Made by a program: the position numbers and the translations under genes
Notes under the pieces: model-generated
What the model was told of the DNA's origin: nothing
Database searches by the model: none
Seen by the model: only the letters and a program-made list of their open reading frames with translations
Shown: in pieces, positions 1 to 8,376 of the stretch
Layout of the letters: each line of letters begins with the position of its first letter
Position numbering within the stretch: the first letter of the stretch is position 1
NCBI GenBank assembly: GCA_003999685.1
Contig: CP021224.1
Span: 2,170,001 to 2,234,000 of the forward strand
Reading direction: 5' to 3'
DNA from: Taiwanofungus camphoratus
Taxonomy: Eukaryota; Basidiomycota; Agaricomycetes; Polyporales; Taiwanofungaceae
DNA: 64,000 bases

Positions 1-417
1 CGGTCCACTGCACCCTCTGAGCGCCGTGAGCACTCGCCACTCATCACCGGGGGCGTGTTGCTGCGCTGCGCTCACAGCGCCTCCGCCGATCTCCTCGCTC
101 TCAACGTTCTGGCACTGGCCGCGCCAACGCGCCAGATCCACAATACGACTCGGACTGCCCTCGGCCCCTTGCCGTTCCCATCCCCCCACTTCTCACACTC
201 GATCTCCTCTCCGTTTCGCGGAACTCACTCATCTCGCGTGCGCACTCGGGTCGTCGAGAAGCTGCCAGGCACCCAACGCGACCGGAACGAACATGCGCGC
301 AGCGCCTCGAGATGCTCGCGCACGCCCCAGGACTCGGGTGCGTATTCAGACCGTCTTCTGGAGCCTTGGGTCTGGACAACGACGCTCGCAGGGCGGCGGG
401 ATGGGCTTTACTGGTAA
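1..417 (+). CDS. 3' end of the plus-strand candidate gene from the preceding unit
   Basis: This is the last exon of the gene described at 8377-9296, cut by the window's left edge, with its stop at 415-417. Its presence shows that the array continues leftward beyond the window. Confidence 0.35.
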   Translation, partial: RSTAPSERREHSPLITGGVLLRCAHSASADLLALNVLALAAPTRQIHNTTRTALGPLPFPSPHFSHSISSPFRGTHSSRVRTRVVEKLPGTQRDRNEHARSASRCSRTPQDSGAYSDRLLEPWVWTTTLAGRRDGLYW

Positions 418-641
418 GCGTCCTCTTCCATATCGAGTGCTGACAGTGCCCCGCCCACAGACCATTTCATCCCGTCATCCACGGCTCGCGACTGGCAACC
501 ACCTCACACCGAGCACGTTCGCGAACTGCGCGCGCGCGCGCTTCGCCTCGCATCACCCTCGACTCCCGCGCGCAGACGATTTCCGGCCTCGCGCAGAGGT
601 ATCCGCCTGCGCCTTTCTGGCATGCCGATGACGAGGGGCAG
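414..641 (+). other. Intron-like element and CG run downstream of the plus-strand gene
   Basis: Positions 414-460 look like a 47-base intron: GTAAGC donor, GCTGACAG branch region, CCCACAG acceptor. It lies at the predicted stop codon, so it may be a 3'-UTR intron or a sign that the gene continues in another frame. After it comes an alternating CG run (about 525-540) of a type that can form Z-DNA. No gene is supported between 461 and 641. Confidence 0.35.
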
Positions 642-1531
642 TTGATGCGAATGCCCGGCATGACACGGCCGTGGTTGGGTGTGTGCCGCTAGGTACGTAA
701 CGTCGGTCTTGCTTTCCCTCGGCTCGCTAGGCCTCGCTCTTGGCCGATTTTGACGGTGAGGACTCGTACAGCCGTCTCCGCCGCCCGCGAGGCACTCGTA
801 CTGGCCGTACCGACGCTGCCCGCAGCTGGTCCCCGCTCGCCGTTCCACGTGCGTTTGGCCAGTTGCCTAGCAGCGGCCATCCAGCCTGCTCGCGGACTCG
901 ATTCGCTTGCGCACAGGGCAGGGTCGAGCTCGTCGCGGTTTCCCATATACAGCCATGGGGAAGCTGCATAGCCGACGCTGCGCGCTGTATGAGCGGCGAG
1001 CACCTCGGCGTGCTCGAGGATTGGGGGGCGGACGGGGATGCGTCTTTCCTCCCCGAATCTCGGCGCTGAACGCGGCGCGAGTGCCGCAACGCACCGCACC
1101 GCACCGCACCACGACCGAAAGTGTAACTACGGTACGGTACTCGGTTATTCTTAATAATACTGCCCCCGCCTCCTCCACGCTTTTGTGCCCGCCCTGCCAA
1201 CGGGGCCACTCACGCCACGAGCCCGATGTCTGGGACGTTCTGAACGGCAGTGTGAGTTTAGCGGCGGACCAACTCAAACGAACCGGTACGTACCTGTGAT
1301 GCGCGAAGGGGAGAGATATAACGCGATGAAGGGCGAGCGGTCGATGGTGCTGGTGCCCTCGCCACCGTGACGATCATGCGACGGCGAGCGCAGTCAAGCC
1401 ACTCGACCGCATCACGAACGGGGGGAGCATGGTGGAGGAGCGCTGCAGGTAGGTAGCAGGCATGTCAGTACATAGATTGGCGGAAATATAGGTACGTTCC
1501 CTACCTCATTCATCGACGGTGAACGGCGTGC
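642..1531. repeat. Internal direct repeat A
   Basis: About 890 bases that align along their length with 1546-2414. Shared blocks include ggccgtggttgg, gctggtccccgctcgccgtt, cgagcacctc, aactacggtacggta and cgacggtgaacggcgtgc. It contains a CACCG pentamer run (about 1,085-1,110). On the minus strand it holds two well-formed intron shapes, 1443-1504 (GTAGGG, CTGAC, CTGCAG; 62 bases) and 1240-1293 (GTACGT, GCTAAAC, TTCAG; 54 bases), with an open exon between (1294-1442). A G-run near 1,420 is six bases in copies 1 and 3 but seven in copies 2 and 4-8, so the frame there differs between copies. Coding status is unproven. Confidence 0.8.
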
Positions 1532-1545
1532 CTTCACGAGTGGGG

Positions 1546-2414
1546 CATTGTGAATGCCCAGCGTGACGATATGGCCGTGGTTGGATGTGCCACTGGGTAC
1601 GCAACGTCAGCCTTGCTTCCACTCGGCTCTGGCTTGCTGAGCCCTGCTCCTAGCCGATTTCCACGCACACAGCCGTCTCCAACCACTGTCTCCGACACAC
1701 TCATGCTGGCCATACCGACGCTACCCGGAGCTGGTCCCCGCTCGCCGTTGCCTAGCAGCGGCTATCCTGCCTGCTCGGCGACTCGATTCGCCTGCGAACA
1801 GCGTAGAGTCGAGCTTGTCGCGGTATCCCACTCAGCCAAGGGGAAGCTGCATAGCCGATGCGAGCACCTCAGTGCGCTCGAGGAATGGGGGATGGACGGG
1901 TTCACCATGCCCGTCTCTCCTCCCCAAATCTCAGCGCTGGGTCCCAGCTAGCCGAGAACGAACGGGCTGCGAGCGCCGCAACGCACCGCCCAGCGCACAC
2001 GACCACGTCCAAGAGCGTAACTACGGTACGGTAATCCAACATCTTTATAATACTGCCGCTGCCTCCTCCTTGTCCCTCCACGCTTTTGCGCCCGCCCTAC
2101 CAACGGCCAGCGGAGCTATGAGCGCGATGTCTGAATTCAGCGGCGGGCCAACTCAACCGAACCGGTACGTACATGTGATGCCCGAAGCAGAGAGATGAAG
2201 CGATGGAGAGCGAGGCAAAGGGTGAGCGGTCAATGGCGCTGGCACCCTCACGAATGTGCACAGATGTTCACGGACAGCGAGCGCAGTCAAACGACTTGAC
2301 CGCATCGTGAACGGGGCATGGTGAGGCACCAGAGGTAGGCAGCAGGCACGTCAGCACGTAGATCGACGGAAATCAAGGTATGTTCCCTACCTATCTTCGA
2401 CGGTGAACGGCGTG
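1546..2414. repeat. Internal direct repeat B
   Basis: The second half of the old tandem duplication, clearly diverged from A by many substitutions and small gaps. Compared with A it lacks the CACCG run. It lacks the CTGCAG acceptor (the matching position reads CTCTGG), so the first intron shape is lost. It has a TATAAAG on the minus strand where A has TATTAAG. Repeats A and B recur in every complete copy at the same offset. Confidence 0.8.
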
Positions 2415-2424
2415 CGAAGCGCAT
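2287..2424 (-). CDS. Small ORF of 45 residues downstream of the TATA promoter
   Basis: Starts at the strong-context ATG (2424) with MRFARRSPSKIG and runs to a TGA at 2287-2289. A GTAGGG donor-like site follows codon 11, and in repeat A the matching site begins a good intron, so this may be only a first exon. No family was recognised. Confidence 0.2.
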   Translation of the reverse strand: MRFARRSPSKIGREHTLISVDLRADVPAAYLWCLTMPRSRCGQVV

Positions 2425-2555
2425 GGTGGCGGAAGTGTTGGCATCATCGAGGTAAGCCTGATCGAGAAAAGAGAGGGAAACCACGGAGACTGAAAAGGTA
2501 ACGGGAGGAAGAGAGAGAACAGCAGCGAGAACACCCACCGATTTATACCCCCAAT
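2422..2555 (-). promoter_or_regulatory. Minus-strand TATA promoter with strong start context
   Basis: Reading the minus strand: ATTGG (an inverted CCAAT, plus-strand 2551-2555), TATAAA (2547-2542), a long CT-rich leader, then GCCACCATGCG with the ATG at 2424-2422. Order and spacing match a fungal RNA polymerase II promoter with a pyrimidine-rich 5' leader. It is conserved in all seven complete copies. It would drive transcription into repeats B and A. Confidence 0.45.
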
Positions 2556-2940
2556 CCTCCGCCTCGTCCCCAGTCTGCTGACCCAACCCTCCATCATCCG
2601 CGCATCAATCAGGCGAAATGAATATCCACCGAGGCTACGCGAGAACGGAGGCGAGAGACGAGAGACGAGAAACGCCGCCCGTCTCACATTCGCTTGCGCA
2701 GCGTTCCTGCATGGCTCTCGTAATCCCGCCAGAGGCTACACGGGCGGTGCCCCAGCGATGGTGAGCTGTCCATGCTTGGGTTGGCACTTGCAGGGATGAC
2801 GGGTGGAAGTGACTGCTGCATTCTGTAGCGTCAGCGTCGGAAGGGGCAACGGAGAATGGGGTGCGGGAAGGACACACGGGAGACGAGAATTTGCATGTAC
2901 GTACCCGATCAGACCAAGCGCAATCGCTAGCGAACCTTCG
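2556..2940. other. Stretch with no supported gene
   Basis: Contains a short direct repeat (gagagacgagagacgag, about 2,651-2,669) and overlapping open frames on the minus strand. None has a convincing start or splice structure. It may be the upstream region of the TATA promoter at 2542. Confidence 0.4.
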
Positions 2941-3426
2941 CTACAAGCGAAATGAGTGGAAGATGTTTCCTCCCGCTGGAATTTGTCCAATTATGGAGAA
3001 ACACACCATATCTGTGAAATGAGCACTGCGAGATGAGAGTTCACGCACCCGGAAGGAGAGATGAGTGCATCCATACTCACACAGTCGAGATTCCAAAAAG
3101 GCTGGAAGCTTCATCCAGGTCTGCAACGACAAACCTTCCGGTGCAGTACAGAGAACTGCGCCACGCCACTGGCACTGCCTGAAGGATGTTCCAGTGGTGC
3201 AGGATTCTATGAAAGGGTAAGAATAGCTGAGACACTTTGGCGAGGATACATCACGCAAAAGTAACGTACCGTTGCGAGCGCGAACCTTCGCGTACCTCAG
3301 CGGTGGCTATTACGCGTGGAAGTTTGTATTTTGAAAATACGAAATGACGCGGCTGGGTAAATTCGCCCGTATCTCGGAATCTTTGTGACAGTGATGATGA
3401 GTACACGGAGCTCACAAAGGAACAAC
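2941..3426 (-). CDS. Spliced minus-strand candidate gene, 3' part (copy 1)
   Basis: Three exons join with matching phases. Exon 3270-3426 contains HFVFSKYKLPRVIA. A 63-base intron (3207-3269, GTACGT to TTCATAG) follows. Exon 3081-3206 contains ILHHWNILQAV, YCTGRFVVADLDEASS and FGISTV. A GTGAGT intron follows, ending either at 3026 (55 bases) or at 3012 (69 bases). The last exon ends at a TAG at 2941-2943 (first choice) or 2927-2929 (second choice). Without these introns every frame is interrupted, so phase agreement is the main support. An acceptor TTGTCAG precedes the first exon, so the gene starts further upstream, but I could not link it to an ATG. The family was not recognised. Confidence 0.42.
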
Positions 3427-3540
3427 CTGACAACAATGGGTGTCATGTCAGGAATACTGCTGTCAGTAGGCACAAGGTCTCGTTGCAATTTATGTTAATG
3501 GATGGGGAGCTCTCCGTTGTAGCCTAAATGGAATAAATAT

Positions 3541-4457
3541 CTAGGCAGGAGCACGAAAAACGACAACAAACGAAAATGAACAGCACGCGCACTTACCTCA
3601 ATTGTGAAGATCTTGTCCTTCGACTTCGAATATCCGTAACAATAATAAATCACTCACCCTAAGATGGGACTTGAAGTCACGGCAAAGCCAATGAGGGACT
3701 CCCGGATGTGACGTGGATCTGGGATCGTCGCTGATTAGATTGCCCCAGAGAGTGCGAGCAAACGAGTGTCAATTCCAGTTCGTACACCAACGTTCTGCAG
3801 TTTCATGCTTGAAATTAGACCAAGGACATGCATACGGCCCCAACTCAGTCAGTAAATTGTAGCACACTGCACACGTGGGCATATGTAATTCAATAGACCG
3901 TTCCATTCCATTCACGTTGCGATTAGTATACAAAGATTTGAGACCAGAGGATCGAGCTTTGTGCGATGGAGAAGGCTCAATGAAATGCTCGAGATTGACC
4001 AATCAGCCTTGTATGCTCACAGACAATTGGATGTACGACTTGAACTTGACATCAGGTTGGTTGTGGGCTGACACTCTGGGCTGCTAGCACATTCATGAAC
4101 TCCAGGACATACATTTTTGCAGTTCTACTATGTCAATCAATTGTGTTTCGAGACAAAACCGCTCATAGATAAGATAAAAGTCAGATCAGCAGTACCACGG
4201 ACTCGGTCACACGGTGACACCACTGAAACTGCGGGAGGAATAAAATTCACACGGGAGACGATGGCGGACATAATTTGATCAGACGTAAAGGAAGAGTGAG
4301 CCGAGGCAAAGAACGATTTGCGACGGCTGTACATTAGGCAAAACATGATGGAATATTCTTGTTGATAGCAACCATCGCGCGACGGCATAATCGCAAGGTA
4401 TAAGAGCACGTTGTAGTCCGACGTGTTCGAGTCTCCCGTATGCCTCCATAATGCCAT
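3541..4457 (-). other. AT-richer segment with minus-strand exon-like pieces
   Basis: Probably upstream exons of the candidate gene at 2941-3426, or relics of them. A near-ideal 56-base intron lies at 3541-3596 (GTAAGT to CTGCCTAG), preceded by an open piece ending DKIFTIE. Position 3769-4002 encodes a stretch with CAVC, YACPWSN and ERWC, spaced as in metal-binding segments. From an ATG in good context (4457) a 106-residue frame runs to 4137 (starting MALWRHTGDS), while another frame of the same DNA (EAYGRLEHVG) looks equally protein-like. I could not join these into one gene. Functional and decayed versions are both possible. Confidence 0.3.
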
Positions 4458-4623
4458 TTTGAAATGTTATCTAAGCTCGAAAGCCAAGAAGACAACATGG
4501 GTAGGTGTATCTTTTAACGTGAAGAGCATGAGCTGATGATGATCACGTTCTCCATAGTTTGCTGAGCGCTTCATGAGTATTTCTGAGTGAAAAGCGGCCA
4601 AAACGACGATATATGTACATATC

Positions 4624-5150
4624 GCCGTCCCGTGAGCAGCCCTCTGTGTATTCTCAGCATTGGGCACACAGGAGTGTCCCTGTGAGTATGGTGAGCTTTG
4701 AGCTCCCGCCGTTCACGCAGTCACTACACGGGTCAAAAGCAGGGCCACCGTCACGATATCTGTAGATATCGACGTCCCGCGAGCAGGGGCAGGAGGCATA
4801 GCGCGGGGCAGATTTTGTGTTTCCAACTCTGAGGAGCGTGCCTGTAAGCACAGCGGTCCTCACAAGCTTCGAGCTCTCATACAGTGATCCTCGCAGTGAT
4901 CCTCGCGAGCTTCGAGCTCCCATGCAGTCATCGAGCATGCACCAGCCCTATGTCTACGACGTGGGTGAAATTAAGGCCGCCATTACAAAATCTACATATA
5001 TCGACGTCCCGCGAGCAGGGGTAGAAGACCATCTCAAAGACATATTTTTTTCGTCCCGTGAGCAGGAGCGAGAGGTCATAGCGGGCGGCATCATCCCGTT
5101 TGCTTGTGAGCATCACAGTTCTCACAAGGCTCAAGTTCTCATTGGGTGAG
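4624..5150. repeat. Degenerate tandem repeats with a cccgYgagcag core
   Basis: The core cccgtgagcag or cccgcgagcag occurs at 4629, 4776, 5008 and 5055, flanked by related blocks such as gagctcc/gagctct, cacaagcttcgagct and gatatc/atatatc gacgtcccg. Read on the minus strand two units give matching peptides, PCSRDVDIYRYRDGG (about 4,740-4,790) and PCSRDVDICRFCNGG (about 4,970-5,020), each preceded by a LVRTxxLT segment. The resemblance at protein level suggests coding ancestry. Frames are interrupted between units unless spliced. Confidence 0.6.
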
Positions 5151-6100
5151 TGGTTCGGATCTCAACCGTTGCGCAATTGTGCTCACGCAACCTCCAAAAA
5201 CGACGCTCTGTTGTTCAAAACAACAGCGCACCACCAGCAGTACTTACAAGGCCTCGAAATGGCGTATCACCGCAATAAAAAAAAAAAAGGGCTGACGTAC
5301 AAGGCCTTTCCTACCCTGTAAATGGCATCTTTCTGTGGAAAACGAGGCTGCGGTGAGGTATGAGCTAACGGAGTACCAACTTGAACCACTTCACCGGAAG
5401 GGTGAGTGATTCCGATTCTATCATTGTGCGCGAAGTGCACTAACTGTGATTTGAAGCGGCACTTACACAACCTCCAAACGAGTACATCACCGGCACAGGA
5501 CGTCGAACTGGCGTTCTGCTGCGAAAAACCGAGCCGACGAACGAGGCAGCAGGCCCTATTCCGATGCCTGTTCTGCCGTCGTATCAGCACCCACCGGTGA
5601 GTGATTGCGATCCCAACCAACCATGATTGAGGGCAGTACTTACGAGAGCGTGCCACGGGACCCTTGCTGCGAAACACGAGAGCGTGCCAACCCTGCGCTG
5701 GGGTTTCAGCCGTTGCGCGTTATCCATGCCAAGGGGGGGGCCACCTACTGACGAGAAATCCTATCGAGGACGTCTGCGGGTGAGTGATTCCGACCTCCAC
5801 CGTGATTCAGGGCAGTACTTATGTGAGAGCGCACCACAGGACCTTTGCTGCGAAAAACGAGAGCGCACTAACCCCATGCTAGGGTTTCAGCTGTCTTTTC
5901 TGCGGAGCGAATGAGGGCTTGGGCCATCGCGCTGACTTACCCGTGGGGGCACATCATCTTGTCCCTGTGAAAAGGGGAAACCACGTGAGTGAACGGAGCC
6001 AAAGACTGCTGTGGACTTACCTAGCGCTACCGGGGGCACATCGTCTTGCGTGCCCCGGAATTGATGAAAAACCGAGTGTCCCTGCGGGGAGGGGAAACCA
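5146..6100. repeat. About five degenerate tandem repeats carrying splice-site-like motifs on both strands
   Basis: GTGAGT (plus strand, mostly GTGAGTGATTCCGA) recurs at 5146, 5402, 5597, 5780 and 5985, about every 180-256 bases. On the minus strand GTAAGT, or one ATAAGT, recurs at 5247, 5466, 5643, 5823, 5940 and 6020. In the last five units it is preceded by a pyrimidine-rich CAG (AG at 5519, 5667, 5849, 5965 and 6082). These minus-strand pairs would bound exons of 52, 23, 25, 24 and 61 bases. A run of 12 As (about 5,277-5,288) lies in the first repeat. I cannot say whether it is transcribed. Confidence 0.55.
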
Positions 6101-6102
6101 TG

Positions 6103-8024
6103 TCAGTCCACATAGCCAAAAAGTGCTCTGATCTTATCTGTTTTTACCCCTAACCTCCCTGCACACCAATCCCCTTCAACGAACGTAAGCATCCCACGCC
6201 CTCGCAACATGCCCTCCTCCACCTCGGCAGGCTCGCTTGTAGACGCCATACAACCAGCGCCTCCAACCATCAGCCCCAGCCCCAGCCCCAGCCCTACACC
6301 TGCGCCCTGCCCACCAGCCAACGTGGAGACAGGCGCGCCGGCTGGGGTGGGTGGGTACAGCGAGAACGGCGATGGTGGAGCCAGCGCGGGGGATGGCAGC
6401 GCCCGCAGCGCAAGCGTGCGTGGAGGCAACGCGAACGCGACGAGCGTCGGGGACCGCGGAGACCGTGGTGAACGAGGCGAGCGCGGGGACAAGGGCGACG
6501 TGGGCGACGGGTACAACGCCGACAGAGGCGGAGTTGCGCCAGGCCCGCTGGAGATGCCGCGCGATGAGAAGTACTCGCCCACCTCGGTGCTCTCAACCAC
6601 CCTCTTGTCCTTCACCACGCCCGCCTGCGCGAAATAGCCTCCGCCGGGCGACCGCACGCGGATTTGCTCGTCCCCGGCATTGGTGAGAGCAGGCGTGTCG
6701 CTCTCGGGCTCTGACGCGACGTCCGTATCTGTCGTGTCCGTCGACATGTCCGTCTCGGTGTCTGGCTCGGGTTCTGGTTCCGTGTCACTGGGAGATGCGG
6801 AGGGGGCCGGAGAGCTGGGCGTGTGCAAGGGCGAGGACGGAGTTGTTGGAGGAGACATGGGGATGGTCGAGTGCGAGGCAGCCTCTGGCATGGTCAGCCG
6901 CTGACTCTCACACGGCTCCCCAGCACCAGGCACCAGCTCGCCAGCCTCGGGCGCGTCCATGAGCCGGACGAACATCATGTTGAGCCGCTGCTTAGGCGGG
7001 GGGGCAGGCATGGACTGCGGCTCGGGGAGGCGTGGGGGTGTCTCCTGCACTGGAAGCAGCGGCAGGAATGCGAATGTACGCGACAGGCGCGACGGCGTGA
7101 GTGTCGGCGTCGGGGGAGATGGCGGAGTGGCGTCGGTGGACGAGCCGGACGGTGTGCGGACGTGAATCTCCGGGATGGGGAGCCGAGTCGGTGATGGTGC
7201 GAGCGAAGTAGCGGCCATATCGGGCTGCAATGGCGGAGAACGCGGAGGAGACGGCTCCGGCTCCGGCTCCGGCTCAGAGGGAGTGTCAAGCAGAGGCAGG
7301 AGACGGATGGGGACGGCGTCGAGGTACGGCAGGATGGCCGGATCGACCGCTTCGGGGTCTGCCCGACGATTCTTCCAGCGCGCGGGCGTGTGCGACGGCT
7401 GTGTGGCGAAGCGCGAGTACGGGAACGACGGCGGGTGGCTGGGGGATGGGTCTGGAGGGGCCGGTGGAAGAGACGTCGTGAATGGCTGGCGTGGCGTGGG
7501 GCAGGGAGCCGTGCGGGGAAGACACAGCCGCAGCTGCTTGAGCTCGAGAACGTCCCTGTAGAGCGACAAGGCGTTAGCGTCCAGCATTAACATTAAGTAA
7601 CGGCGGAGAAACGGGGACCCTCCGCCAGTGGGATCAGGCACAACCGATGCAGCGCAGGAACACTGGCTGACAACGGTCATCCATGACGTCGTCCGAGCCC
7701 TTGCCCGATTAGGCAACTCTCCCAGTCCTGCGCGCACACGACTGCGCCCGAACGCTGCGAGACAAAAAAAAAAAGGCACACGCACTGGTAAGACAGCCTC
7801 GGCGTTACCGGCGCAGGCGAGCGATCCCACTCGTCTGCCTCGTGCACCTCCTCCAGCGCCTCCTCCTCGCAGAACGACACCCGCTTCTGCATCCCCATCC
7901 CCTCCCGTCCTGGTGGCGGTGGACTGGGCGACCCCCGCCCGCACTCGGACCCACTCGGCGTCGACGCTTCGCTCACGTCCGGCGTCAGCGGCGGGGTCGT
8001 CTTGAGGCAGCTCTTCCGCGGCAT
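6103..8024 (-). CDS. Ser/Pro-rich protein with SILK-like and RVxF PP1-docking motifs (copy 1, intact)
   Basis: Two exons: 7786-8024 and 6103-7555, joined across an intron at 7556-7785. The intron starts GTGCGT and ends CTACAG, with a GCTAACG branch site at about 7571-7577. The product is 563 residues. ATG at 8024 has a purine at -3. The N-terminus has SCLK (residues 5-8), close to the SILK motif, then KRVSF (47-51), a classic RVxF docking motif of protein phosphatase 1. HEADEWDRSP (61-70) and LSYQDVLELK (77-86) follow. The last spans the splice, so splicing restores a continuous motif. I recall similar ADEWDR/LSYQ-LLELK blocks in uncharacterised Agaricomycete proteins. The rest is low complexity: EP repeats, SPR repeats and a GL run near the C-terminus. 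A role as a phosphatase-docking protein is inferred. At 230 bases the intron is long for a basidiomycete, so a second small exon inside it cannot be excluded. Confidence 0.8.
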
Positions 8025-8376
8025 CTCGGCGTGTTCGACGCTAGCTGGCAGGTTGGTCGAGTGGAAGCGCCAGCGTGTGGTGGGTAGAGTGACGGGAGGG
8101 CAGGAGAGGGCCAGTCGTAGAGTCGCCTTGTAATGTAGAAAGCAGCTGTCTCACCGAAAGGGGCCCCGCCGGAAGCAATGCTGCCAAATTATTGGCCTGC
8201 CCAGTCACGTGACAGGCCGTCCTTTATCGCGCAGGAAGGATCCGGGATGAGAGAGCGCCCGCCCGCCACACCGCCGCCCGCTCGCCGCGCGTGACGAGCG
8301 CAGGGCCCTAAGACTCTTTGGTGCTGTGTCTACGACTCTGCTGGTGCCCTGCCGACGCTTGCACGACGAGCGCAAC
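8025..8376. promoter_or_regulatory. Divergent promoter between the two best genes
   Basis: This 352-base gap separates the ATG of the minus-strand Ser/Pro-rich gene (8024) from the first ATG of the plus-strand candidate (8377). It holds a perfect 10-base palindrome GTCACGTGAC (8204-8213) around a CACGTG E-box, the type bound by fungal bHLH factors such as Cbf1/Pho4. An inverted CCAAT box (ATTGG, 8191-8195) lies 8 bases away. No clear TATA box was seen. The arrangement recurs in every complete copy, for example the palindrome at 61,527-61,536 in copy 7. Copy 4 has one-base changes next to it. Confidence 0.55.

Noticed and set aside
4381-4445. tRNA gene, suggested by gttcgagtctcc (B-box-like)
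   Set aside because: No A-box at the proper distance and no acceptor or anticodon stems could be formed by eye.
5406-5600. Plus-strand zinc-finger gene (paired cysteines CAKC, CLFC in a 64-residue frame)
   Set aside because: The cysteine and histidine spacing does not fit a C2H2 finger, and the frame depends on an unspliced GTGAGT donor. The neighbouring repeat units do not encode matching cysteines.
5146-6100. CRISPR-like array
   Set aside because: Repeats are long, degenerate and unevenly spaced, with no constant short repeat or unique spacers, and the genome looks eukaryotic.
6146-6156. Telomere-type sequence (cccctaacc) marking a chromosome end
   Set aside because: A single occurrence per unit, not repeated in tandem.
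6103-7944. One unspliced 613-residue minus-strand protein
   Set aside because: Its first about 130 residues are translated from exon 1 in the wrong frame and from the intron. Splicing from the ATG at 8024 gives a continuous conserved-looking motif instead.
6209-8005. Long plus-strand open frames opposite the Ser/Pro-rich gene
   Set aside because: They are low-complexity antisense shadows of a GC-rich gene. They have no splice structure or recognisable motif, and the minus strand explains the region.
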